DNA from: Atriophallophorus winterbourni
Lineage: Eukaryota; Platyhelminthes; Trematoda; Plagiorchiida; Microphallidae
Reading direction: 5' to 3'
Assembly: GCA_013407085.1 (NCBI GenBank)
Contig: JACCGJ010001774.1
Location: 51,592-115,591 of the forward strand
DNA length: 64,000 nucleotides
The notes below the pieces were generated by a model, which was not told the DNA's origin, made no database searches, and saw only the letters and a list, made by a program, of their open reading frames with translations. This document shows positions 1 to 12,547 of this stretch, in pieces. The position numbers were made by a program, and so were the translations under genes. Numbering within the stretch: position 1 is the stretch's first letter; the number at the start of each line of letters is the position of its first letter.

Positions 1-686
1 TTCACGGCCGTGCTCTGTTGTATAAAAAAGTCTTGCCAAAGCTTAGCATTGCTCAGAAGGATCTTCGGTAGTTTCACAAAGCAGATACGGACAATTAACA
101 CCAATATCCGGCCAACAATGGAGTACGCTGTTCAAGCATGGTCCCCTTGGTTACCAAAGGACATGACCTTGCTGCAACGCGTATACCACCGCGCTACAAA
201 ACTGATGACCGGACTATACAACAGGCATGCGCGGAGAGCATTGCAACTCTGAACCTGTTTGACTTTTCAAACCGTCATATCAAGGGTGACTTTATACTGC
301 TGTTCAATATTCTGCATACAGTAGATCACCCACTTGAAAACCTGTTTCAACGACAAGAAGCACGTGGTAGCAGGTCGCAGGGCTACAAGTTAATTATTCC
401 ACACTCTAGATCAAATTGTCGAAGGTTTTTCTTCGCTGTCCGAGTTTGTTTTATATAAAACTCTATGCCCCCACATATCATTTGTGCATCAAGCCTGAAC
501 ATGTTCAAGGCTGAACTTGACAAGTATATGTTGACCAAACCCAACCTCGCACCTCAATACATAAGCTAACTTTCCTTACTGACAAATCATCTTTGTTGTT
601 TTTATGCATTCTCTATATTTTTAACCTATGGTTACTGTAAAGTATTTGCTTTTTTGATCATTAAAACGTTGACTTACTTTGAATAA
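1..686 (+). mobile_element. CR1-like LINE, 3' end fragment (copy A)
   Basis: The translation is the region C-terminal to the reverse transcriptase of a CR1-type non-LTR retrotransposon: an IRPTMEYAVQAWSP stretch, then YHRATKLMTGL, then a LFDFSNRHIKGDFIL block. The reading frame shifts once near 200-240 and a stop interrupts it near 456, after which the same protein continues (MFKAELDKYML) to about 566. The last 100 bases are a short AT-rich 3' UTR. The element runs off the left edge of the window, so its 5' part is unseen. It is dead. Related copies in this window lie at 2040, 6610, 20430 (minus) and 23097 (minus). Confidence 0.85.
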
Positions 687-965
687 TTGAACTGGATAGA
701 ATCTGCTGTGTGGTCGCATTTTTTGCTTGTGTCACTTTTAATCATATCTTCACCCAATCTGCTCGGATTTCTCGCATTCCAAGAATTCTGTGTTACTTTC
801 GATCATAGCTATCTGAGTTTATTCGCTTTGTTCTTGTCAACCGATCCACGGCAAAGTTTCGACGTAAATATCTCAGTTTGCGCACGCGCGGAAACTTTTT
901 CCCAACGCGATCATTGCAAAGATTGCGGGATTCTGTGTTCTATCTTGTGTGGTTAACGAGGTATA

Positions 966-2030
966 GTGGATTATTTGATAAATGACGAAATCACGAGTTC
1001 CAAAGCAGCCAAATCGACCAGCCTACCATCACTCAGTCGAACAACCCACTTCAGGCTACTAACATATATCACAGAATCCAACATACAGAAAAAAATCGAT
1101 CAATCAAGCTGCGACATGCAACCAACAAGATCTCCGTACCAAGGGCCTGGATCCGCCGAATGCAACAATTGTCATGGCCTGCCCAGCTAATAGGATGCAT
1201 CTTGACACGCATAATTGTCCCGAGGTCACGTGCCAAGCGTGTGAACAACCGATGAGACCCCAGGCGAGTAAAATCATAACGTGTTTTCCGTGTATGGGTA
1301 AGATCCATGGTAAATGTGACCTTAATTTAGCCCCTGATTAGATAGCATTAATAAACAATGAAAAGGTTCCAGGCGCCTGCTATGACTGTGTTCGTTGCAG
1401 AGCTAAATCCTTTCACGGTGTCGATATTTTGAAGCCAAATTTGAAAATAGAATGGCCAGTTTCGAGTTGATAATTCGACGTGTGGAAGAAATATTGGTAA
1501 ATCATGTGAGTACGCAAGTGATCACTGATGTAAACCATCTTATCAATACAACGATTTCGGAACCACCACTGAAAGAATCTGAGACTAAGGCTATTGGTGT
1601 GACAGAAAAATAAAAAAGCATGGATAATCCCGTTTTGGAATAAAATAAAACGACCACGGCCGTAAGAGAGAGATGTGCTGTTACGGTCGACCTCAGCTGC
1701 GAAGTCTAAAGCTGCTGTACCCGACTCACAAAGTCAAGCCCAAAATGGTTTAAATTCTAAAATGTCTGACTTTCCGATACGCAATAAGAACTCCTCATAC
1801 GCACTGAGCGTGATATGTACGAACGTTAGCAGAGTCCCAAGAAAGCCTGTTTGATTGCAAACAGAAACACGACCTCGAGAAATGGTCTCAATTTTTCCAC
1901 CTAATGCACAATTGAATATGTAATCCCAGACAAAGTTACTCGTCTAACTTGCCTATCAACTTCAGCTTATATTGGTCAACATCGCTTGCTTAAGGTCACA
2001 CTGGAATGCAAGGCTGATTCGAGAACGTAC
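966..2030 (+). pseudogene. Probable LINE ORF1 relic with PHD-like zinc finger
   Basis: Between about 1190 and 1420 the + strand encodes a cysteine/histidine pattern of the PHD type: CQAC, then CFPC, then H-x2-C, and finally C-x2-C-x2-C, interrupted by one in-frame stop near 1341. CR1-clade elements are known to carry a PHD-like finger in ORF1, and this stretch lies directly upstream of a CR1-like 3' end at 2040. It is therefore probably the ORF1 of the same insertion, with most of ORF2 deleted. Downstream (1450-1610) a polar helical stretch reads MASFELIIRRVEEIL. There is no intact frame. A host PHD-finger pseudogene is the alternative. Confidence 0.4.
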
Positions 2031-2039
2031 TGCTGAATG

Positions 2040-2935
2040 CGTACCTACTCAAGACTTGGAAAATATGTGGATTTCCAATATTTTCTTGGTGTATACAGCC
2101 TCTCGTGGAGCATGGAACAAAAGGACTTAGGTATGTTGATGAGCAACACCCTAGGGATGTCGAGCCAGTGCAATCCTGTCTACCTCAAATCATCACAGAC
2201 ATTATCACTCCCAAAAAGAATTTTCGGTAGGTTCTAAAAACAGACAATTCCCCGAGTTATAAATACGCACATCAGACACACGATGAAATATGCCGTTCAC
2301 GCATCGTCGCCATGGCTTAAACAAGATGTTGCGAATTTGCAAAGAATATACCATCGAGCTACCAATTTTGTCGCCGGACTCAGCCGGAAACCATACAATG
2401 AGCGAATTAAAACCCTGAATTTATTCGATTATCCACGTCATCGTCTCCGAGAGGATTTCATTTTGGTTTGCAATATTTTGAATACCGCAAATCACCCTAT
2501 ACAATCCTTATTTTATATACGGGGATCGCATAAAACAAGAGCTCACGCATTTATTCTAACTGTCCCTCACTCGCGACTCAACTGTAAACTAAATTTTTTG
2601 CCGTGCGAGTTTGTTTTTCTTGGAACAATCTACCCGATTATGTTGTAAACTCACCAAATCAGCAGATTTTCAAGAGAAGTCTTGATACTTTTTGACCCTT
2701 AACCCGTTCATTCGAAGAAAACGATACATCTTGAACCCATGTATTTACATTTGTTATCCCACAAATCGAAAACAATTTCCGCCCTTTGGATTTTTACCAG
2801 ATTCTTGAACTGCTCAGTAAGCATCCAAATCCCGAATTTTGCTTGTCATATTATTCGTAGTTCCCATATTATTCTGTGATTTTTTGTAAAGATATATTCT
2901 TTTTAGACCATTACAATTGAATTGAATTGAAAAGA
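2040..2935 (+). mobile_element. CR1-like LINE, 3' end fragment with (TTGAA)n tail (copy B)
   Basis: One frame (2283-2648) encodes the same C-terminal ORF2 region as copy A: MKYAVHASSPWLKQDV, YHRATNFVAGL, LFDYPRHRLREDFIL. The preceding 240 bases read EQKDLGMLMSNT, which is the RT/thumb region. The 3' UTR from about 2765 ends in TTTAGACCATTACAATTGAATTGAATTGAA. The same UTR and (ATTGA)n-like ending recur at 55030-55226 and 55400-55560, so it defines one LINE family with a short-repeat terminus rather than poly(A). Frameshifts and stops make the copy inactive. Confidence 0.85.
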
Positions 2936-3134
2936 CAGATACCGACTCAAACTACCGCATGTATCCCGATGCACCATGGTGGGAAAGGAAGGGTAGCTTG
3001 AACGCCAGGGAGAAAACAGTATCACGAAGTATAGTTCTACTTAGTGTACCATAAATTACTTATCGGGCATCGATTCAGGAAACCGTAGAGTACGACGTCA
3101 AACAGTGGCGCTACATTGCTGTGTTCTCTTGATA

Positions 3135-3159
3135 CACTCAAATCTCCGTGCTATGCCAC
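3135..3159. repeat. Left terminal inverted repeat of the pogo/Tigger element
   Basis: Begins CACTCAAATCTCC and pairs with the inverted copy at 5051-5075, with about three mismatches. The TA target duplication is at 3133-3134. Confidence 0.85.
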
Positions 3160-4735
3160 CCGTTGGGACCGAGCAAGAGTGGCATAGTAACGAGGGTTTG
3201 TAAAAACGGCCTTATTTTCTCGAGTCCATCATTTATTTGCATCTTCTTTTGTCGGATCTCGTTCATCTCGTTGTCTAGCCGATCGCACGCTTGCATCACA
3301 CCGGGTTTCCCGCTTGTCTGCTCCATTAACTTTCGGACAGTGATCAAAGCACGCTGGGCTTTCTCGAATAGAACGATTTCCTCCTCAACAATCACTTCGT
3401 TTTCGTTTTTCACCGGCTCCGCATTGTACAACATCTCCTCCGCAATCTCCTCCAGCGTGAATGATCCGCCAGTCGCGAGGCGTTCGTCGGCTTCGAGAAA
3501 GTCAGGCAGCTCGATCTCCTCGTTCTCGTGCATGATTTCCTCGGCAAGCAGAGCTTTCCAGATCTTGAGCAGCTCCGCATCCTGAGGCTCAGTTCGGATT
3601 TTTCTTCGATAAACTTGGCTTTCGCGAAACAGTTCCTGATTGTCGACTTGCTGACCTGCTCCCAAGCATAACGGGCGACGTGTAGAGCGTCGAGCAACAT
3701 GAACTTGAACTCCTTTCCGCGATCGTCCATGGTCTCTAGCCGGCGGCATAGCAGCAGCTTCTTGTAGTGGCGCTTGAAGTTCTCTACGATTCTCTGATCC
3801 ATTGGTTGCTAATTGGCTGTCGTATTGAGTGGGAAGAAGACTCGTTGGATGTTGTTCAGCTGGAGCTCGGGAGGGTGGCCAGAGAAGTTATCGAGACAGA
3901 CCAGAACTCTGCGTCCCTGCTGACCGAGTCGTCCGTCCCACGCACGCAACATCTCCTCGAAAATCTCGGCCGTCATCCACGCCTTTGAGTTCGCCTTGTA
4001 CGTGACCGGGATCTCCTTCTTCTTGAAGAAACGGGGTCTCTTGGAATTGCCGATCACCAAAAGCGGAAACTTCTCGCTGCCGCTCATGTTTGCCCTAACC
4101 AGAAGAGTAATCCTTAGCTTGCTTTTCTTTCCTCCAGTACACCGCTCTCACCTAAAAGCCATGGTCTTGTTCGGGAGCAGTTGCCAGAAGATTCCAGTCT
4201 CGTCCAGGTTGAAGACATCATTTGCAGAGAACTGCGTGAGTAAGGGCCGGCGAACCTGCTGCTGCCAATCAATAATGGATTGGGAATCCACCGCTGCAGC
4301 TTCGCCCTGCACTGTCTTGAACGTGACGCCATTGCGCTGCTTCAAGCTGTCTAACCAACCGTCGCTCGCCATGAAGTCTGGGATGTGCATCAACTCGGCC
4401 AGTTTCATCGCCTTCTCCTTGATCAAATCGCCGCTGACAGGCAGATTCAGTCCTCTTGCTGGCTTCAGCCACATCAGCACTCCCTCCTCAAGCTTCGGGT
4501 CGTGAGGCTGCGTCAGCTTCATGCGCTTCGATGGAACTCCAGCTTTGATTGCAGCTTCAATTGCATCCTTCTTGCTGAGAATGCCCTTCACGGTGGTTCT
4601 CTTAACTTCGACGCCCCATTTCTTGCTAATCTCCCTCGCCAACTTGGACTGATTCGGCTCCTTCTTCGCAGCATCGATGATCTCGAGCTTCTCCTTCAGC
4701 GTAAAGTCGGTTCGCTTGCGTTTCTGAGCTGACAT
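3160..4735 (-). pseudogene. pogo/Tigger transposase (CENP-B/DDE_1 family), inactivated
   Basis: The N-terminus (MSAQKRKRTDFTLKEKLEII) is a psq/CENP-B-type helix-turn-helix, followed by a second HTH (CENPB-type, residues about 65-135 with WLKPARG and DGWLDSLKQR). The DDE_1 catalytic domain follows: NLDETG gives the first Asp, CLDNFSGHP the second, and QPMDQ the third position typical of pogo. An acidic C-terminal tail rich in EE follows. Three lesions are visible: an in-frame TGA at 4148-4150, an in-frame TAG at 3809-3811, and a frameshift near 3600. All other residues expected for the fold appear retained, so the decay looks fairly young. Start chosen at the ATG 4733-4735. Confidence 0.85.
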
Positions 4736-5050
4736 TATGGGCTGAATAGTTTGAAAAATAACGATGTCACTTTTGTGAGTGTCTGTTTGTGCGCGTGCTT
4801 TCGTGGGTCTATCTATCGATACTTAAAGCAAGAGTAGGAAAGAGGCTTGTCGTTGTGCGTGAGGTGATTGGCTTGTTGTAGCTGGCGTGTTTGACCTTGA
4901 AACCGGCTGACTATATGCGTAAAATGCGCTAAAATGCACGTTTTAATAGTCACAGAATAGTGGCATAGTAGCGAGAGTAGGGAGTGGCATAGTAAACTTA
5001 TTTTGTATTGAATTTTGTCGGGACCGAGCAAAAGTGGCACAATAGCGAGA

Positions 5051-5075
5051 GTGGCATAGTACGCAGGTTTGAGTG
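5051..5075. repeat. Right terminal inverted repeat of the pogo/Tigger element
   Basis: Ends in GCAGGTTTGAGTG, the inverse of the left end, and is followed by TA at 5076-5077. Confidence 0.85.
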
Positions 5076-5159
5076 TATTTCTAATGTCGTTGTTTTGGAC
5101 ACTTTTTGAGTTCCTTTTTCGCCAAAATATAAAGGGGATTTACGGAAACCCCTGAAGAT

Positions 5160-5510
5160 TACGTTCTTGACCAGTGCTATGGCCGAAATAGTAAGGTCGG
5201 AATGGAAAACATGGAAAGGAACACTACCCATGGATGCTAGACTTAGCCCACCCAAACTCAATGTCGTAGGTCAAACACTCGCTCGTCTGGAGACAGCGGA
5301 TAGCAGCGTTTCCATCCAAATGGAAGAAATCAATACATCGAAAAACGTCGTAGGTCTGGCTCAAATCGAGTCAGACCGAGCAATTCACACCGAGACCTAA
5401 TTGCCGATTCAATCGGTCGGCGACCAATAAAAGCTCACATGTTTTATCATCCCAGGCACTGACTATTCAGTGGGATCAGGCATCACACTGTTTAACGCCT
5501 TGTCACATAT
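5160..5510 (+). other. Short ORF upstream of LINE endonuclease, possibly ORF1 end
   Basis: A 77-codon frame at 5167-5400 encodes a polar peptide rich in Glu and Ser (QMEEIN, ESDRAIHTET). It sits immediately 5' of a CR1-like endonuclease, where the C-terminus of LINE ORF1 would be expected. No motif identifies it; assignment rests on position only. Confidence 0.25.
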
Positions 5511-5513
5511 CAC

Positions 5514-6330
5514 ATGATTCATCACTTCATAAAGCAGTATCGATCAAATGTTTTTACAAATGCTCAATGTTTATTCAACAAGTTGGCGGAACTGATTAAT
5601 ATCTGTGTATATAATTCCCCTGATCTTATTGCTGTGACTGAAACTTGGTATAAATCGAATATGACCGACGGTGAACTTTCTATTCCCAATATGACACTGC
5701 TACGCCGTGACCATGGTGGCGTTAGAGGTGGTTTTGCGTTGTATTGTCACAAGCGACTAAAGATAAACATAATCTCAGATACTGATATTTTATTCACTGA
5801 CACGCTGTGGTGCTCACTTGACCTGGAATTTGGTGATGGCTATACAATCGGGGTCATATACCGCTCAACAACATCGAACGCAGAACACAACGATATGCTT
5901 GTTGAAAGACTTCAGCGCCTCAACGCTCCAAAGCACGCTTATATGATAAGCATCGTGGACTTGAACCTTCCGCGTCTATAATCAAGAGGCCAGCATCCAA
6001 CGAACCAAGTTGAGCACAAACTTCGCAGGGTCTTCGACCTAGTACCCTTGTACAATCACGTCTTCAACCATACAACAATGAATGGAACAAATCGGTCATT
6101 TATTCTGGACCTAGTTTTGACTTCGAACGCATCGGCTATCGAATCAATCTCCTACGAAGCTTCATTGGGAGGAGTGACCATGTCGTGCTCGTGTTCAATT
6201 ATGGCTGTAGTGCTTTGAGACACAGCGACGAGACGAATGTTATCCGTAAAGTCAACTTTTTTAGACTCAGAGAAGCACTCTGTGAACTAAACGAGGTCCA
6301 TCTTGATTTCAGTGACTCAAATACACATTG
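5514..6330 (+). pseudogene. LINE ORF2 endonuclease domain (APE type), decayed
   Basis: The frame 5514-5981 begins with the N-terminal part of an apurinic-like endonuclease: NAQCLFNKLAELIN, then the catalytic Glu in AVTETWY, then GGFALYCHKRL and WCSLDLEFGDG. The domain continues with frameshifts to about 6240, including the FILDLVLTS block near 6100 that corresponds to the D-x-N/SDH end of the fold. It is the 5' part of the same CR1-like insertion whose RT lies at 6610-8178. Stops and frameshifts abolish function. Confidence 0.75.
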
Positions 6331-6399
6331 CAAATGATTGTTGAACTACTTTCGGATGCAAATCCATTCAAACTCTCGATTTATTCCCAGAAAAGATGT

Positions 6400-8310
6400 C
6401 CGCACTGTTAACAGTAGAACTAGAAAATGGATTTCAATGAAAAGGCGAGCCTGGGCCATTCATTCAGCCTGGGCCATATAATCGAAAAATACTGTATAAA
6501 ATTGTGAAAGAAAGAACAAAGTGAAACTGGGTGTTTTTAAGCTTATGACAGAACAAGGAAGGACTAGTACAGTTCAAGAGTAGATGCTCTTGCTAGATGT
6601 TACTCCCAAATGTTCGGCCCGAAACAGCAACTATTGCATCATCGTTTATCAAATTCATTAGAACCCTTAACTGAACCAATAATTGATCAAGTCGTTGTGG
6701 AACGACACTTGAAGCGACCAAATACGAGGAAATCCCTGGGTGGGAAAAACATAACCCCAGCTATTCTCCGTGCATGTTATAGACAGCTTTCATACAGTCT
6801 AGCGGAGGTTTTCATCCGGAGTCTTCGCGACGGTTGCGTACCGTCAGCATGGAGAGCTGGTGTGATGTCACCAATATACAAGGGTGGCTGTCGTTCCGAC
6901 GTAGCGAATTACAGACCTGTTACGCTACTCCCATGCATCTCGAAAATTATGGAGCGCATCCTGACTGAGTGTATTTTGGGTCACCTTGAAACTAAAGGAT
7001 TTTTATCAGCAGTGAACATGGCTTTCGCCGAAACAGATCTTGCTTCTAAAATTTACTCCTCACTCTGGAAGATTGGACAACATCTCTTGACCTCGGATAC
7101 TCCGTTCCTGCCTGCTATATTGTTGTATCAAAGGCATTCGATAAGGTCAACCACAGCCTGCTTCTGCAAAAGCTACGACAATATGGAATAACAGGAAACT
7201 TAATATCGTGGATAATGGATTATCCGACTGATCGGCATGTGAGAGTCCGCATTGACGGAGTTCTATAAAAACATCAATGTCACCAGTGGCTTCCGTCAAG
7301 GTTCAATGCGCCGGCCTATCCTATTCTTGTGATACATGAATGATATTACACAAGTAGTACGATGCAAAATGGTTCTTTTTGCTGATGACATAAAAATGGA
7401 AGAAAATCCGATCGATTGAAGATTGTTTGATGCTGCAAGAAGAGTTGGATGCCATGTATCACTGGCCTCAGCTAAATCAGATGAGTAAATGTAAAATGTT
7501 ACAACTTGGCCGGCAATACGAGCATACATATTATCTTGGTCATGAAAAAATCACTTGGACCAGCACTGAGAAAGATCTCGGTATCTGGATTACTAATAAT
7601 ATGAAACCTAATAGTCATTGCCAGAAAGTCTTCAATAAAATAAGCGGTATCTGGGCCATGCTGATGAGAATATCTGGGCGGTTCTCTCCTAAAACGCTCA
7701 CCTGCATTTTAAATACTTAAATCCATCCGAAGATAGAATATATGATCCCAGCTTGAGCACCGTGGCTGCGTAAAGACATTCAATTGCTGGGTAAAATTTA
7801 CCACAGAGCGACGAAGCTAGTTGATGGGATGCAGCACATCCCATACCAAGAGCGAACGGCCATACTGGGATTGACCGATTTTACACAAAGGAGAGTAATG
7901 AGCGACATGACCCTAACATCTAAAATAGTGCGGATGATAATGCACCTTTCCGAGATTTGAAAAAAGTTAGTTGCCCTAAGAATACACGGAGTCATTCAAG
8001 TTGTCTCGTTATACCGCAATCAAGACACGGTTGTAGACGTCATTTCTTCTCGGTGTGTATTTGCTTTCTATGGAATTCCCTATCACAGGATATTGTGGGC
8101 GCTCCTACGATCCGTGATTTCAAATCGAAACTGAATGCTTATATCAAACAGCACTCCACTATCGGCCATGTGTATTGACCCAATATGAACACACAAAAAC
8201 CAAACACCTCAATAGAATTTCCATTGCATCTTCCGTATTTTTCTAGCTTTCATCCAATGGTACATGTAAAGCGATTGCTTTTTTCACCATAAAATCTTGA
8301 TTCTACACCT
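6400..8310 (+). mobile_element. CR1-like LINE reverse transcriptase region to 3' end (copy C)
   Basis: Frame 6610-7191 encodes RT motifs: a RKSLGGKNITPAIL block, then FIRSLRDGCVPSAWRAG, then YRPVTLLPCISKIMERIL. After a frameshift the sequence continues to the catalytic F-A-D-D box (VLFADDIKM, near 7377-7395) and then to a STEKDLGIWITNN block. From 7790 to 8178 the C-terminal YHRATKLVDGM and FTQRRVMSD blocks are in broken frames. The 3' UTR ends near 8310. Together with the endonuclease at 5514 this is the most complete LINE in the window, about 2.8 kb, but it has numerous frameshifts. Confidence 0.85.
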
Positions 8311-8319
8311 CACGGATAT

Positions 8320-9150
8320 GATATTGAAGCTTTGAAAGTCTGAAGGTGTAGATTAAGCGATTATTTATGTTGGCGTGTTTTGTACGTTATACAGTGTAAC
8401 ATATTAATTATATCAACTCAGCACCAAGGAGCCCATGCAATCAAAATCAACTGTGGTTCCATTTCCGCTTCAAATGGGTGTGTGTGGATGTGTTCTTTAT
8501 TTCGGCACAAAGGTAGGCTTTGGATAACTAACCATCAAGTGCGCCAATTATCCAACAACAACTTTCAAGCTTCACGATTTATATATGGACGGTCCCAAGC
8601 CCGTCTGAGAAAGGAGGAGGGTTGGGCTTAGGGCTAGCAACCCTATCCCGTAAAACCTGAATTGCGACGGAAACGATGACAACAAATATTTTTCCAATTG
8701 GGTGCTTATAACGGAGGCGCTAATGATGTTCATTAAACCGATGTAAACACAGTATTATCAACACAGTATTCCGTATCCTTGCTTTAAAATTTATTTCATT
8801 TGGTGACGACAGTTTCTGATGATAAGATGTTCCGAATAATGACTGAATAAAAGTTACGGCGACATTTTAAGCGGGAATGTGGTATTTAAAAGGTGACATT
8901 ATGATTACGTGTCGTGAGACTAAAACCAATGTTTATTGGGTGCCTGAGTGGGTATGACGACGTACGGATAATGTGGGTTAGAATTAGGTCGAGTCAGATG
9001 TACATGAGCTGGAGCTTGCTCAATGCGAGTCGAGATTGGCGCTGCTCAAAGCGTAGGTTATACAATAAAGCGTCATAAACAGCATCTAAAAATCACATGT
9101 TAGGATTGTTATGATGTTTACATAGGGCAGCCTGCAGGGAACTTCATATA
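8320..9150. other. Intergenic/repeat-flank sequence without a recognised gene
   Basis: I see no coding frame longer than about 80 codons with recognisable similarity and no clear repeat boundaries in this stretch. Confidence 0.5.
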
Positions 9151-9154
9151 GGGA

Positions 9155-10060
9155 GTGAAGAACACCAAAATCGTGTCAAAAGACAGCTCCGAAATCCGAG
9201 AAAATGTCAATCCCTCTTTGTGATTCAGCCTTGGCAAAGCACGTATTAGATACAAGTCACAGCGTTGACCTAGATTAGGGTTCTCAACGAGGGGTGCCAG
9301 AAGCAGTCCATAGGGTTTGAGATTCTTTTTCAGTTTTTTTGTCTTGTATTAAGAGTTGTCATTCTCGCCTGATTCATTGTCCATTTTCAGCGTATTCTGT
9401 GTTCGTGCAGTGATCATTGCTCCTGTCTTTCTATAAGGGGTGCGTGACCATAATAAACTATTTTATGGACGCTGGGCATTAAAATTGTTGAGATCCACGT
9501 ATCTAGACAATGTGAAAGTGTTAAGAGGTGGTAATAGACCGTATTGCGAACGGTTATATGAGGAGGCGTTCGAAAGGTAGGTCGAATTGCGGTCAGAAAG
9601 GTGGATGGAGCGGAGATCTCTGCAATCTAACGCTCATCACTGACGTGAACGTAGGTAGCTAATATTCATATTATGTCTAATAGTTAATTAGATTTATTAA
9701 AAATTGTTTAACCTTAGCCTCTTTTTTCACATGCGAGCCATAGCGCCAACCGATCTTGATCGTGTTTACTGGTATCAGATTGATGTGAATACACACCGTA
9801 TTAAGCAAATCAACCACTTATCCTGATCACGCCTACGTGACTTGACATCCACTTAGACTTAATGTACACTGATTGGTGATGATGTCAAAACAGAAGTGTT
9901 GGGTGAACTGCTACTTGGCCATGTTCCCTATCCTGACTATCACCCCTGGTCTGACATACCTTCTTGGTCAGAAACGAGACGTTACCCGAAGCTACTCTAA
10001 CCAATTGTACCTAAATTTCTATACAATAATCAGACTAGCTTTAATTTTGAAGTTCTTCAT
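9155..10060 (+). mobile_element. Penelope-like element, decayed GIY-YIG end and 3' region
   Basis: Codons scattered over 9155-9260 and 9560-9650 match the end of the GIY-YIG endonuclease of the intact copy at 61072-61611 (an EHQNRV block, then a VDLD equivalent, then the final IxTIWRS equivalent). The following 400 bases are the shared 3' region that also occurs at 20560, 33700, 56900 (minus) and 57280. A hammerhead-like remnant lies at 9946-9989 (CTGACA in place of the CTGACGA core). The copy is old and has many stops. Confidence 0.65.
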
Positions 10061-12547
10061 TCCTCAGAGATAAGTCTTGAATAAATTAATTGCGTGTTTA
10101 AAAGCATAAGTATAAGAATATTCTTCACAGTTTAGGTCGGCGATCCACATAGAGACACTATCGGGGCTTTTGGGTTTTGTTGCTTTGTTCCGTACAAGCG
10201 TACTAATTTTAATTGATTTTATTTTCCTATCGTTAAGTTGAATCTCATTGAAGTTGCTAGTATGCTATAGTATATTTCTTTACTTGTCCAGCTTTTCGAT
10301 GTAATCTGCTTGGCTCATCATAACCGTAACTTTCCTACGCGTTCAGGTAGAAGGACTATGAATTGAAGCTTTTGTGATTGTTTAAAGTTTTTATTACTTG
10401 CATGTTATGTGTTCGGTTCACCAGTCCAGTGCGATGCGATGCGTCTGAGTATTCCTGCGATTATTTTTGTCAATCATTGCGTTTAATGATGGAATTCTTG
10501 ATGAGCTTAGAATATAGCGTAATGAAGGTATTGTTATTTTAAAAAACTCGGCTTTTAAATTAAACCTGCAATATTACACTTCAAAAGAAATCCAATTTTG
10601 ATTTGGTTCAGTTTATTAATTCCAAGCATTGACGTACTAATTTTGGAGCAACTAATATGCATATGCCTGACTTACTTTATGGTAAAGAATGAAAATTACT
10701 TCTTGATTGAGTATGAGCTACGTAGTCTCATTTTTCACTGAACGTTTGCATGCTCATTAAGGAAACAAAATTACATCCTTAGAGTATGCTTGAAAACGTT
10801 GTAAGAATCGTATCTCGATAGCTAGCGATACAGAGTGCTAGGTTGCAGGAATGCTATGAACTCGCGGCTTCATCATCTACAATTTATATGGTTATCGCTC
10901 CGATCGAACTGATCCCATCTTAGTTCATGTATGTGAGCAGTAGGGATTCGCAAACGTATCTCCGGATCATTTAGAGTTGATGCAGACCAGCAACTAATTT
11001 CTGGAAAAAGTATGTCCTTCTTAATGCATCTCATAATGTACGTGAACTCCGCAGGTGTTGTACTCATTATCTCTCTAATTCAATCCGACAAGTGTTTGCG
11101 GAGTGCCATTACAAATTTTCGTATATAGTTGGAAACCGCGAGCATCTAAATGGTGGTGACAACTCGTGTGTGACCACCGCGGATTCTGAGTTTCTCACAG
11201 ACAACGACCGCTGAGTTACTATTAGATTATGAACAACATTAAATTCTAAATAACATTGCTATTCGCTTATTACGAACACAACGTTCAGTGGGTGGTAATA
11301 ATGAGAACAAGATCTACCGAAGTTCCGTTCGACTCGTCGGCGAATTGATCACGGTCATCGTGATAGTTGAAAGCGTTGATTATTCGTGGAATTCAAAATT
11401 TAGTTGTTTTAAATTTTTGTTCAAAACCAAAGCATCTTCAATATAGCATATACACAGTTTCAGTTCAGGATTAACTATTTGTAAGTTACCAAATACAATT
11501 CGGCCAATAGTATAAAACCGCTGAACTAATGACTATTCTTGGAATTGCCCAAATCATTGTCCATCCAACTTAAACTAGGTATGAATACAGTGCTTCGGAT
11601 GTGTTACGTGTGCCATCATACGTTGTTAAGTTAGCATAATTTATCTGTCTCACCAGAGAAATGTCAGACAGCATATATAGGACATGACATCGACGAGGCC
11701 ATCAGTGGAACATGCGTATGAGCGAGACCAGGAGATACCTCATTGAGCACTTATAAGTCGGGTACTTCTCAATCAAAAGCGTGCTATTCCACACCAATGG
11801 CACAAACACGTTGGACCAATAGAATTCACCGCATTGCTTTAATCAAACCCCTAAATAACAGCTTAGCGGCCTTTAGTAAAACAATTGTATTGTAAATAAA
11901 CCCTTTATGTCTGTTAATTAAATTAAAAACTAAAATCGGGGAATAAAATGCACCAACTGTAAGAGTTTGTCTGTATTTCAATCTGTTGACTTTATCAGTA
12001 GGATACTAATTCGAGGCTGAAAGCCATTAGATTACTCTTCGACATCGTTGACGTTAAGCATAAATTTCCAACAAATTGTGAACGTTCCGTGCAGCATTGA
12101 GTACAGATATTATAGTATCTGCGATAACATTACACATAACCATCGTTTACACACAGTTGGACCATTTCGACATTGATCAAGTATGTTGAGCAACATTTGA
12201 ATAACTCTCATGGCTTCAGCTATGAACCCTCTTCTCTATTTCCATGCAGTTTAACTTTCTCGGATCGCGAAAGATGTTCAATTTGCCAACTCCATTTATC
12301 TCAACTAGATTTGGGTCACCATTTCACTCTACTGAGAACATATCAGGCACTATTTTTAATGAATCTGAACCTTTAATTTTAAACATTTTCGAATAAACCT
12401 TTGTCCTTCTAAAAAGCAAGACAATTTTCTGGTTGTATCTTAAAGTGGAATCTTGTATGAAATGTAATGCAAATTACCCAGTAAGCAAATACTTTAGCGA
12501 CTGTTTTCCAGAACTGATGAGAACGCACATTTTCATGGCAATTACAG
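10061..12547. other. AT-rich intronic or intergenic DNA, no gene seen
   Basis: Only short open frames without recognisable domains occur. It may be intron 5' of the SAXO-like exon at 12548, but no upstream exon could be identified. Confidence 0.45.

Larger units (their letters stand above)
3135..5075 (-). mobile_element. pogo/Tigger-like DNA transposon, complete with both ends
   Basis: The element is 1,941 bp, bounded by 25-bp imperfect terminal inverted repeats (3135-3159 and 5051-5075, both starting CACTCAAA when read inward). It is flanked on both sides by the dinucleotide TA, the target duplication expected of the Tc1/mariner superfamily. Just inside both ends the motif GTGGCATAGTA recurs several times (near 3178, 4960, 4985 and 5051), probably as subterminal transposase-binding sites. 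The single gene inside is a broken pogo-type transposase on the minus strand. Since both ends are present it could have been mobilised in trans until recently. Confidence 0.88.

Noticed and set aside
3148..3585. Long + strand frame over the transposase
   Set aside because: It is the antisense shadow of the pogo transposase and shows no domain.
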